This document shows positions 40,131 through 48,142 of a stretch of 64,000 nucleotides of DNA, in pieces. Positions within the stretch are counted from its first letter, which is position 1. The number at the start of each line of letters is the position of its first letter. Source of the DNA: an uncultured bacterium. GTDB taxonomy: Bacteria > Armatimonadota > UBA5829. Position numbers and translations under genes: made by a program. The notes below the pieces were generated by a model. That model saw nothing but the letters and a program-made list of their open reading frames with translations. It was not told the origin of the DNA and made no database searches. The DNA lies in the NCBI GenBank assembly GCA_938074205.1, contig CALJES010000004.1, forward strand, positions 124,001 through 188,000, given 5' to 3'.

Positions 40131-41864
40131 ATGCAACAAACCGAACCGATCGGTGAGATATTCGTAAGAAAAGGACTCATAACGCGGGACCAACTCAGAC
40201 AAGCTCTTGAAAGGCAGAAGCTGCTCAAGAGACAGGAGAGTCTGGGGGATGTTTTGGTGAGCATGGGATTAATTACCGAGAGAGACCGCGTTATGTGCCT
40301 GGGAGAACAGTGGGGAGTGCCATTTGTCGAGCTCGGAGACATCGAGGTCGATAGCTCTGTTGTGAAGCTCGTTCCTCAGAGCACTGCCAGAAAGCTCAAA
40401 GTTGTCCCCATCGGCAGGAAGAACGGCAAGCTTACGCTTGCCATGAAAAATCCCCTCGATATATTTGCCATCGATGAAGTCAGGATGGTCTCAGGCTCTG
40501 ACATCGAGCCAACAATCGCACTAGAGGAAGACATACTCAATGCTATCAGCCGAATCTATCGTGCAGAAGCCAACGTCTCCGAACAAGTCTCCGAGGTCAT
40601 CAAGGAGTTTGATACCGAACAGATCGATATCACCAGCGTCGAGGGCTACGCTGAGGACGAAGACAATATCTCGATCGAGCACCTGCGCGAGCTCTCCGAG
40701 GAAGCGCCTGTTATCAAGCTGGCAAACCTGATTATCGGACGAGCCGTGTCTGATGGGGCAAGCGACATACACATCGAACCTGCTCGGGATTGTGTGCGCG
40801 TTCGGCTCAGAATCGACGGAATCATGCACGAGGTTATGCAAATACCCAAGAAGGTGCAACCCTCCCTCATCTCCCGATTCAAAATCATGGCCGAAATGGA
40901 CATCGCCACCAAGCGCTCGCCCCAGGACGGTCGAATAAGCGCTGTGATAGACGGAAAGCCTTACGACTTCCGCGTTTCCACTCTGCCTTCGGTATTTGGA
41001 GAAAAGGTGGTTCTGAGAATCCTGGATAAAAGCGCAATATGCATCGGGCTTAACAAACTGGGGCTTCTGCCTGAAACCCTGGAGAAGTTCGAAAGCCTTA
41101 TAGCTCGCACCTACGGAATAATACTTGTCACCGGACCGACCGGCAGTGGCAAGTCCACAACTCTTTATTCGGTTCTTTCGAAGCTCAACTCCGGCGAGAA
41201 GAACATACTCACGATAGAGGACCCTGTCGAGTATGAGCTTCCCGGACTAACGCAAGTTCAGATCAACCCGCGAGCAGGGCTCACCTTTGCCACTGGGCTT
41301 AGGACTATGCTTCGTCAGGACCCGGACATCATAATGGTTGGCGAGATTCGCGATGCAGAGACGGCTACGATCGCTACCGAGGCTGCGCTAACGGGCCACC
41401 TAGTGCTCTCGACACTGCATACCAACGATGCTCCCGGTGCGCTCACCAGAATGATCGACATGGGCATCGAGCCGTTCCTGATCGCCTCCAGCGTGATAGG
41501 CGTCATGGCTCAGAGACTTGTAAGAGTGGTCTGTCCCAAGTGCAGAGAACAGTATCAACCTCCGCGCGATGCTGTTAAGCGACTCGGGATTGAAATTGAT
41601 AGCGATAGTAGGGTCACCTTTTTCCGTGGTCGGGGTTGCGACCATTGTCGCGGCACCGGCTACAAGGGCCGCGTCGGAGTATACGAACTTATGATAATGA
41701 ACGATCAAATACGCGACCTGGTGCTTCGCAAGGCGTCGGCGCACGTGATAAAGGAAGCCGCGGTGGAGTCGGGAATGAAAACGCTTCGTGACGACGCTAT
41801 TGCGAAAATACTTCTCGGTCAGACAACCCTTGAAGAATGCTTGCGAGTGATCTACGCGGGTTAA
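40131..41864 (+). CDS. pilB: Type IV pilus extension ATPase PilB (GspE family)
   Basis: 577 residues from ATG 40131 (GTG 40128 possible), GAGGG just upstream. N-terminal MshEN-type domain (GEIFVRKGLITRDQLRQAL ... LGDVLVSMGLITERDRV), which in MshE/PilB homologues binds c-di-GMP. ATPase core has Walker A GPTGSGKSTT, Asp box TIEDPVEY, Walker B QDPDIIMVGEIRD, His box STLHTND and a tetracysteine zinc site (CPKCREQY ... CDHCRGTGY). Powers pilus polymerisation. Confidence 0.97.
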   Translation: MQQTEPIGEIFVRKGLITRDQLRQALERQKLLKRQESLGDVLVSMGLITERDRVMCLGEQWGVPFVELGDIEVDSSVVKLVPQSTARKLKVVPIGRKNGKLTLAMKNPLDIFAIDEVRMVSGSDIEPTIALEEDILNAISRIYRAEANVSEQVSEVIKEFDTEQIDITSVEGYAEDEDNISIEHLRELSEEAPVIKLANLIIGRAVSDGASDIHIEPARDCVRVRLRIDGIMHEVMQIPKKVQPSLISRFKIMAEMDIATKRSPQDGRISAVIDGKPYDFRVSTLPSVFGEKVVLRILDKSAICIGLNKLGLLPETLEKFESLIARTYGIILVTGPTGSGKSTTLYSVLSKLNSGEKNILTIEDPVEYELPGLTQVQINPRAGLTFATGLRTMLRQDPDIIMVGEIRDAETATIATEAALTGHLVLSTLHTNDAPGALTRMIDMGIEPFLIASSVIGVMAQRLVRVVCPKCREQYQPPRDAVKRLGIEIDSDSRVTFFRGRGCDHCRGTGYKGRVGVYELMIMNDQIRDLVLRKASAHVIKEAAVESGMKTLRDDAIAKILLGQTTLEECLRVIYAG

Positions 41865-41873
41865 GGAGGGAAT

Positions 41874-43001
41874 ATGCGAGGCGAACTGGCAGTTGATGAT
41901 TTCAGCGATTTCTTGGCGGAATCGAACGCGCCCTCAGTGGAGGAAGTGCACTTGGACGATCTACTGCGCGAGGCTACGGAGCGTGGAGCCTCGGACCTTC
42001 ATCTTACCGTCGGCCTGCCGCCTGTAATCCGCGTCGATGGTTCCCTAACCCATCTGAGATATCAGCCGCTTTCTCCCAGTGATACTCAGAGGTTGGTCTA
42101 CGACATACTCACCACCGATCAAGTCCAGCACTTCGAAACCGTTCACGAACTGGACTTCTCATACGGAGTGCGCGGAGTAGGCAGGTTTAGGGTGAACGTC
42201 TACAAGCAGCGTGGAAGCGTCGGAGCAGCGCTTCGGAGCATACCGGACCGCATTCCAACTTTCGAACAACTCAATCTGCCGCCTGTTCTGCGCGAGTTGA
42301 GCCGCAGGACCAGCGGCCTGATACTCGTAACAGGACCCACCGGTAGCGGCAAGTCTACCACAATCGCCTGCATGATAGATACGATCAATTCCGAAAGACC
42401 CGTGCACATAATGACGATGGAAGACCCCATAGAATATCTCCACCGGCACAAGAGGGGCATGGTGAATCAGCGCGAATTGGGCACGGACACCGATTCCTTC
42501 GCCAACGCGTTGAGGGCTGTCTTAAGGGAAGACCCGGACGTCATACTCATTGGCGAGATGCGCGACCTTGAGACCATCCAGGCAGCATTGACTCTCGCCG
42601 AAACGGGGCACTTGGTGTTTGGCACACTCCACACCCGCAATGCTCCCCAGACTATAGACCGAGTAATCGACGTATTTCCTCCGCATCAGCAGGAGCAGAT
42701 CAGGGTACAGCTTTCTAACACGCTCGAGGCAGTGATAGCCCAGCAGCTTATGCCACGAATAGGTGGCGGACGAATAGCGGCTTTAGAGATATTGGTTGCC
42801 ACCTCTGCCGTGCGCAACTTGATCCGAGAAGGCAAATCTCACCAAATCTATAGCGCTATCGAGACCGGCGCCCAGTACGGCATGCAGACGATGGATAAGT
42901 CTCTTGCAGACCTTTATCGAAACGGCATCATCACGCTAGAAGAAGCGGAAGCTCGCTCGATAGATAGGGAAAATCTCAAACGCTTCCTACAGGGAGGCTG
43001 A
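41874..43001 (+). CDS. pilT: Type IV pilus retraction ATPase PilT
   Basis: 375 residues; AAGGAGGG before ATG 41874. PAS-like N-terminal domain (LLREATERGASDLHLTVGLPPVIRVDG), Walker A GPTGSGKSTT, TMEDPIEYLH, Walker B EDPDVILIGEMRD, GTLHTRNAPQTIDR with the His box, and the conserved AIRNLIREGK-type motif (SAVRNLIREGKSHQI). Drives pilus retraction. Directly follows pilB (9 bp). Confidence 0.97.
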   Translation: MRGELAVDDFSDFLAESNAPSVEEVHLDDLLREATERGASDLHLTVGLPPVIRVDGSLTHLRYQPLSPSDTQRLVYDILTTDQVQHFETVHELDFSYGVRGVGRFRVNVYKQRGSVGAALRSIPDRIPTFEQLNLPPVLRELSRRTSGLILVTGPTGSGKSTTIACMIDTINSERPVHIMTMEDPIEYLHRHKRGMVNQRELGTDTDSFANALRAVLREDPDVILIGEMRDLETIQAALTLAETGHLVFGTLHTRNAPQTIDRVIDVFPPHQQEQIRVQLSNTLEAVIAQQLMPRIGGGRIAALEILVATSAVRNLIREGKSHQIYSAIETGAQYGMQTMDKSLADLYRNGIITLEEAEARSIDRENLKRFLQGG

Positions 43002-43052
43002 TATTTTGTCTACCAGTTGCTAACTCGAAATGCCGAAGGGAGGTAGCAAGAC

Positions 43053-44270
43053 GTGCCAACGTTTGCCTATACAGCAATAGATACCAACGGTAAGACTGTA
43101 AAAGGTCGCACGGATGCGGAAAGCGAAAATATCCTGATTTCCAAGCTTCACGCACAGAACCTTCACGTGCTTTCGATCAATGAAGAGAAAAGCGAAGTCG
43201 CGAAAGCCGGAGGCAGAGTGACTGCGCCGGGAAGGAAGGTCAAGCTTAAGAACCTGGTTATCTTCAGTCGGCAGTTCGCAACAATGATAGATGCCGGCGT
43301 CGCAATCGTCCGATGTCTGGACATACTCGAAAACCAGACCAAGGACCCGGTGCTCAAGAACGTCATCGCACAGTGCAAGAAGGACGTCAAGGGCGGAATG
43401 AGCCTTACAGATGCATTCGCCAAACACCCCAACGTGTTCTCGCGCCTCTATGTGAACATGGTAAAGGCGGCGGAGACGGGCGGAATTCTCGATAAGATAA
43501 TGGATCGTCTGGCCACATTCCTCGAAACCGAACAGGAAGTTCGCTCCAAGATCAAGTCGGCAATGATATACCCGGTACTTGTTTTGATCTTTGCGTTGTG
43601 TATGGTGGTTGCGCTTTTCATGTTCGTATTGCCGAAGTTTAAGGAGCTCTTCGATTCGTTGGATGTGGAGCTACCTGCAGCTACGCGTGCACTGTTCGGC
43701 ATGAGCGAGATGATGCGCTCCTATTGGTATGTGGGACTTGTCGGGATTGTAGCGGGTGCGATCGGCTACAAGTGGTATAGGAACACCGAGCAGGGCGCTT
43801 GGCAAATCGACATGCTCAAGCTCAAGTTTCCTGTTATAGGGGAGCTGGTGCAGAAGATGGCGATCTCGCGCTTTGCTAGGACATTCGCCACACTGATACA
43901 TAGCGGCGTGCCCATGATGAGATCGCTGGAAATTGTCGGCGAGACGGCAGGCAACCGAGTGATAGCGCACGCTGTCGAGAACGCTCGCAACGCTATAAGG
44001 GAGGGGCAGAAAATCAGCGCTCCGCTGGCTCAGAGCGGACTGTTTCCCGGCATGGTCACGCACATGATCGACGTGGGCGAGGAAACGGGTAGGCTTTCTG
44101 ATATGCTTGCAAAGGTCTCGGATTTCTACGATCAGGAAGTCGAGAATGCCGTAAAGGCGCTAACGTCGCTGATAGAGCCGTGTTTGATAGTCGTAATGGG
44201 CGGCATTGTCGGGTTTATAGCTGTTTCGATTATGGCGCCGATATTCAAGCTCATCAGCGCAGTAGGCTAG
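43053..44270 (+). CDS. pilC: Type IV pilus platform protein PilC (GspF family)
   Basis: 405 residues; GTG start with GGGAGG upstream. Two GspF domains (about residues 70-192 and 275-396) with LVIFSRQFATMIDAGVAIVRCLDI and FARTFATLIHSGVPMMRSLEIV, three main membrane helices (YPVLVLIFALCMVVALFMFVLP; YVGLVGIVAGAIGY; CLIVVMGGIVGFIAVSIMAP). Inner-membrane platform on which PilB and PilT act. Confidence 0.96.
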   Translation: MPTFAYTAIDTNGKTVKGRTDAESENILISKLHAQNLHVLSINEEKSEVAKAGGRVTAPGRKVKLKNLVIFSRQFATMIDAGVAIVRCLDILENQTKDPVLKNVIAQCKKDVKGGMSLTDAFAKHPNVFSRLYVNMVKAAETGGILDKIMDRLATFLETEQEVRSKIKSAMIYPVLVLIFALCMVVALFMFVLPKFKELFDSLDVELPAATRALFGMSEMMRSYWYVGLVGIVAGAIGYKWYRNTEQGAWQIDMLKLKFPVIGELVQKMAISRFARTFATLIHSGVPMMRSLEIVGETAGNRVIAHAVENARNAIREGQKISAPLAQSGLFPGMVTHMIDVGEETGRLSDMLAKVSDFYDQEVENAVKALTSLIEPCLIVVMGGIVGFIAVSIMAPIFKLISAVG

Positions 44271-44356
44271 CCTCTTGTAAGGTAGATGCAAGGCTGAGGG
44301 CTTTCGAAGTCGGTTCACCGATAGATTGTGTAGTATCTAAGACGGAGAGGCGAGTG

Positions 44357-45700
44357 ATGCGACTTATAAAGGGCAGAAAACTGACAGAAGAAGAAATCCA
44401 AAACCTCATCTCTGAGTACGCGGCCACGAAGGATCCTGCGATTCGTGACCAAATCGTTATGCAATACACTAACCTTGTAGAAAGCGTTGCGCGCCGATTT
44501 ATGGGGGCTTGCGAATCTGCTGAGGACCTAGTGCAAGAAGGATTCGTCGGTCTGATTAGGTCTGTGGATAAGTACGATCCCGATATGGGCGTCAAGTTCT
44601 CCACGTATGCAACGCACTTCATAATCGGGGAAATCAAGCACTACTTGCGCGACAAGGGCAAGATGATAAAGGAGCCGGCTTGGCTCCAAGAGCTCAACCA
44701 GAGGATGACCCGGGTTATGGAGGCGCTGAGCCAGGCTCTTGGACGCGCCCCTACCGAAAAAGAAATCGCTCAAGTTATGCAAATGTCGGAACGCAGCGTC
44801 AGGGAAATTCTGATGACCAGGGAAGTCTTCAAGGTTGCATCCCTTGACGGAGAACGCGAGGACGCTTCCGGCCCTAAGGAATCAGAGAAAATAAAAGATG
44901 AAAAGCTGATCGCCTTCCAATTGCCTGTTGAGGACAAGATCGTGTTGGAAACAGCATTGCAGAGGCTTAAGGATATAGAACAGCGGGTTATACACATGCA
45001 CTTTTATAAAGGCCTCAACCAAACTGAGATCGCCAAGCGACTGAGCATAAGCTGCAACTACGTCTCCCATATAATTCGCAACGGAACGAAGAAGCTGAGA
45101 AAGATACTGATCACCGATGAGGTGCGGGACGTGCAAATACAGCGAGCCCTTGTATCCAAACGTGCAAGGGGTCGCCTGACAGCTGAGCCTGAGAGTGTTT
45201 TGGATCCTACTACGCGCGTTTACAGCCGTGAGTACTTCCTTCAACGACTGGACGAGGAGCTTAGCCGGGCTTTTCGTGAACGATATCTGGTTGCATTGCT
45301 GCTGATAGACGTGCACCTGCCGGAGAATATGGATCGATATCTGCGTTTGATGCGCAAGGACGACGTGCTGGCTGAAGTTGGGCAGACGATCCGCAGAAAT
45401 GTAAGGAAAATGGATTTACTTGGCCGAGTTGGGGATCACTGCTTCGCGCTGATGTTGCCTCATACGTTCGAACACGCATCTAGGGTTGCTGCGCGAGTTG
45501 GCAACCTAGTGGGCTCCGTTGCGGTCGATCCGGGCAGGGGAGCCTCGCAGTTAACTTGCTCCGCGCGGATCGGGATAGCAAGGTACCCTGAAGATGCAAT
45601 GGACAGACGAGGACTCTTGGAAAAAGCTGCATCGCAGATCGAGATAGAGCTGGATGCGCTGATGGCAGAGCCGCTGCAGCAGTTCGGCCAGGCTGCGTAG
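44357..45700 (+). CDS. Sigma-70 family factor fused to a degenerate GGDEF domain
   Basis: 447 residues from ATG 44357 (GGAGAGG upstream); the frame upstream overlaps pilC and is rejected. Residues about 30-100 are sigma region 2 (AEDLVQEGFVGLIRSVDKYD, FSTYATHFIIGEIKHYLRD), 115-160 region 3, 195-252 region 4 with helix-turn-helix NQTEIAKRLSISCNYVSHII; closest in style to the SigB/SigF/SigG type. Residues 283-428 look like a GGDEF domain (DPTTRVYSREYFLQRLDEEL, VALLLIDVHL, LGRVGDHCFALMLPHT, SARIGIARYPEDA). The active-site GGDEF reads GDHCF, so cyclase activity is not expected; it may bind a nucleotide or a protein. Last gene of the pilus operon, 86 bp after pilC. Confidence 0.85.
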   Translation: MRLIKGRKLTEEEIQNLISEYAATKDPAIRDQIVMQYTNLVESVARRFMGACESAEDLVQEGFVGLIRSVDKYDPDMGVKFSTYATHFIIGEIKHYLRDKGKMIKEPAWLQELNQRMTRVMEALSQALGRAPTEKEIAQVMQMSERSVREILMTREVFKVASLDGEREDASGPKESEKIKDEKLIAFQLPVEDKIVLETALQRLKDIEQRVIHMHFYKGLNQTEIAKRLSISCNYVSHIIRNGTKKLRKILITDEVRDVQIQRALVSKRARGRLTAEPESVLDPTTRVYSREYFLQRLDEELSRAFRERYLVALLLIDVHLPENMDRYLRLMRKDDVLAEVGQTIRRNVRKMDLLGRVGDHCFALMLPHTFEHASRVAARVGNLVGSVAVDPGRGASQLTCSARIGIARYPEDAMDRRGLLEKAASQIEIELDALMAEPLQQFGQAA

Positions 45701-45773
45701 CGCACGCGGGCTTGACTTGGAAGTCCGAAAAGTCGTAGTTGTCCAACAGGGGCAATCCTGAAACGCCATTTCC

Positions 45774-45907
45774 GTGCCTGGCAGTATTATCTGAGAGGCA
45801 GATTTGGGCATAGCGCCCAACTTTCGGCAAAGCGGATAGTCTCCCGCGCGATACATTTGGTTGACATCCGCATTGCGCGTCAATATGCTATAGTTACTGC
45901 CAGGCAC
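45774..45907. repeat. Pair of perfect 13-bp inverted repeats around the glycan operon promoter
   Basis: GTGCCTGGCAGTA (45774-45786) recurs inverted as TACTGCCAGGCAC (45895-45907). Each contains the palindrome TGCCWGGCA. The right copy covers the expected transcription start of the flippase promoter; the left is 120 bp upstream. This suits a repressor that binds both sites and loops DNA. A mobile element is less likely because no target duplication is seen. Confidence 0.5.
45861..45889 (+). promoter_or_regulatory. Promoter of the surface-glycan operon
   Basis: TTGACA (45861-45866), 17 bp, TATGCT (45884-45889). Start expected near 45896, inside the right copy of the 13-bp inverted repeat. Confidence 0.6.
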
Positions 45908-45971
45908 AAGACACCGTGCAAGATTTAGTATTCCCCGCGACGACTTGCTGCCTGCGCCAATTTGTATTCGG

Positions 45972-47333
45972 ATGGGAAGTGAAATCATAACAGACAACTG
46001 CACAGGCGGGAATTTCACGGCCAAGTCGGCGGCAATAAGCGCTGAGGTTTCACCTATTTGCCTCGGCGATACTTCAATTTCCACGCCTTCTCTACGTGCC
46101 AACCTGTCGTGGACCTTGTTGGGAAACTTGGTATATGCCGGCTGTCAGTGGTCTATGCTGATGGTAATTGCAAAGCTGGGCACTCCCCAAATGGTTGGGC
46201 GTTTTTCGCTCGGTCTAGCTATCACAGCGCCCGTGATAACTTTGGCTTCCTGTCAGCTCAGAATTGTACAAGCGACCGATGCAAGGCGCGATTACAGCTT
46301 CTCAGACTACTTCACGGCTCGCCTGCTTTGCCTTGCCGCTGCGATTTTTGTGATACTGGCGGTGACTCTGTTAACTCAGCGCGATCCCGCGGTTATTGCT
46401 GTAGTGATGGCCGTGGCAGCTGCTAAGGCTTTCGAATCCGTCAGCGACATTTACTATGGTTCAATGCAACAATATGAGCGCATGGATCTCATATCCAAGT
46501 CGAAGATAATCAAGGGCTTGTTTTCTTTAGGTGCGTTGGCAGCTGCTGTTTATCTTACCCGTGATATATTTTTGGGGTCGCTGTTACTTGCCGCAACATG
46601 GGCCGCGGTATTGATCGGCTATGACGCTCTGAATAGAACGCGGATTGTGAAGCAGTTCGCGCAAGAAGAGTCTCACCTGATGCTGTTTCGAAACTTACGG
46701 GCGGCGGTGGCGCTGATATGGCTCGCTTTGCCGCTAGGAATATCGGGCTTACTTAATTCGCTGCGCACTAACATTCCTAGGTACTACGTGGTCGCCAGCC
46801 AGGGGGAAGCTCAGCTTGGGATATTTTCTGCCGTTACCTACGTTATGGTAGCTATTTTAACGGTAATATACGGGATCGGAGAATGCAGTGCGCCCCGGCT
46901 TGGAAAATACTACGTGCAGAACAAGCACAGGGCTTTTCTATGGCTGCTCGTCAAGCTTGCTGCGTTGGCTGTAGCTGTAGGATTGATTGGAATACTGGTA
47001 AGTTTGCTTTGGGGAGGTCGACTACTCTCGATCTTGTTTACGCCGGAGTATGCGAAAGCTGCCGACGTGTTGGTGTTGGTGATGATCGCCTCAGCAGCTA
47101 CTAGTGTAGCAGCAATCACGAACTATGCGATGACGGCTACTCGAGAGATTGCCGTCCAACTACCGATACTCGCTTCGGTATGTGCAGCAACGGCGTTAGT
47201 TTGTAGCATTGCAGTGCCTCGCCTGGGATTAAGCGGCGCGGCGGTGGGGCTAGTCGCCGGTGCAGTCGTGCACATGGTGTTGGGGTCGGCAGTAGTGGCT
47301 AGAGGACTATGGCGGTCAATGCGAAGCCGCTAG
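45972..47333 (+). CDS. Polysaccharide flippase (Wzx/MATE-like, PST family)
   Basis: About 453 residues; the start is uncertain because none of ATG 45972 or upstream TTG 45945 has a good ribosome site. Twelve or so hydrophobic helices, beginning SLRANLSWTLLGNLVYAGCQWSMLMVIAKLG, typical of polysaccharide biosynthesis export proteins (PF01943). It should flip lipid-linked repeat units across the inner membrane for the downstream Wzy-like polymerase. First gene of the glycan operon. Confidence 0.85.
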   Translation: MGSEIITDNCTGGNFTAKSAAISAEVSPICLGDTSISTPSLRANLSWTLLGNLVYAGCQWSMLMVIAKLGTPQMVGRFSLGLAITAPVITLASCQLRIVQATDARRDYSFSDYFTARLLCLAAAIFVILAVTLLTQRDPAVIAVVMAVAAAKAFESVSDIYYGSMQQYERMDLISKSKIIKGLFSLGALAAAVYLTRDIFLGSLLLAATWAAVLIGYDALNRTRIVKQFAQEESHLMLFRNLRAAVALIWLALPLGISGLLNSLRTNIPRYYVVASQGEAQLGIFSAVTYVMVAILTVIYGIGECSAPRLGKYYVQNKHRAFLWLLVKLAALAVAVGLIGILVSLLWGGRLLSILFTPEYAKAADVLVLVMIASAATSVAAITNYAMTATREIAVQLPILASVCAATALVCSIAVPRLGLSGAAVGLVAGAVVHMVLGSAVVARGLWRSMRSR

Positions 47334-47367
47334 ATTCAGGCAAGAAGGTGTGGGAAGGGAATCTGAT

Positions 47368-48141
47368 TTGGCAGACCAACTGACCGAATCGCAGACCTGG
47401 GACGATGTATGGCGAACGTTCCGGGGGGTGGATTCCCGCCGGTTGGCTGTGCGCGAGCTGGACAGGTATCTTGCTCGCGTATTGGCCCTGGTACCGCCGT
47501 CCGGTAGTGTGATAGAGTTAGGAGGCGCGCCGGGACGCATAATACAGCGTATGCACAGATTGCGGCCAGATCTAAAATACGACTGCCTAGATTTCAGCCC
47601 CGAAGGATTGAGTAAGGCTAGCCAGCTCTTCGCCGCATACGGAATAGAGGGCGAATTGATCGATGGTGACGTGATGACCTGCGACCGCAAGCTGGGGTGT
47701 TACGATCTGGCCTGTTCGCATGGACTTGTTGAGCATTTTCAGGATATAGGCGCCGTCGTCGCCCGACATTTTGAATTCGTTAGGCCAGGTGGGTTAGTTT
47801 CTATATTGTTGCCGAACTATGCCGTGTTTCCGGTGGCAGGGTTAGTGAGACTATTTTGTAAGCGCACAATGCAAACACACAACCTTGAGTGCATGAATCC
47901 GCGGGTAATCGAAAGCGCTGTTTCGTCCTGCGGCGGTATTGTTCTGTCAGCCGGGTTTACAGGGGCTGCAATACTGCCCTGCTCAGGGACTAACAAAAGC
48001 TTGGGCGGACGAGTTTATGGCTTGGCGGCAAGGTCGTGGAACCTGCTTAATTCACTCGTAGGGCTCGTGAGCAAGGACAGGCTGGTTGCGCGTTTCTGGC
48101 GCCACCAAATCTACGTAATTGCCCGAAAACAAGGTGACTGA
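47368..48141 (+). CDS. SAM-dependent class I methyltransferase
   Basis: 257 residues from TTG 47368, with GGAAGGGA 7 bp upstream (GTG 47350 possible). SAM motif I GSVIELGGAPGRIIQRM, then DCLDFSPEGLSKA, GELIDGDVMTCD, YDLACSHGLVEHFQD and RPGGLVSILLPNYAVFP. The GLVEHF motif resembles sugar- or lipid-modifying methyltransferases in glycan clusters. Probably methylates a sugar of the repeat unit. Its stop is one base before the polymerase ATG. Confidence 0.82.
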   Translation: MADQLTESQTWDDVWRTFRGVDSRRLAVRELDRYLARVLALVPPSGSVIELGGAPGRIIQRMHRLRPDLKYDCLDFSPEGLSKASQLFAAYGIEGELIDGDVMTCDRKLGCYDLACSHGLVEHFQDIGAVVARHFEFVRPGGLVSILLPNYAVFPVAGLVRLFCKRTMQTHNLECMNPRVIESAVSSCGGIVLSAGFTGAAILPCSGTNKSLGGRVYGLAARSWNLLNSLVGLVSKDRLVARFWRHQIYVIARKQGD

Positions 48142-48142
48142 A

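Noticed and set aside
45774-45907. MITE-like mobile element bounded by 13-bp terminal inverted repeats
   Set aside because: No target-site duplication flanks it and a functional-looking promoter fills the interior; operator repeats explain it better.
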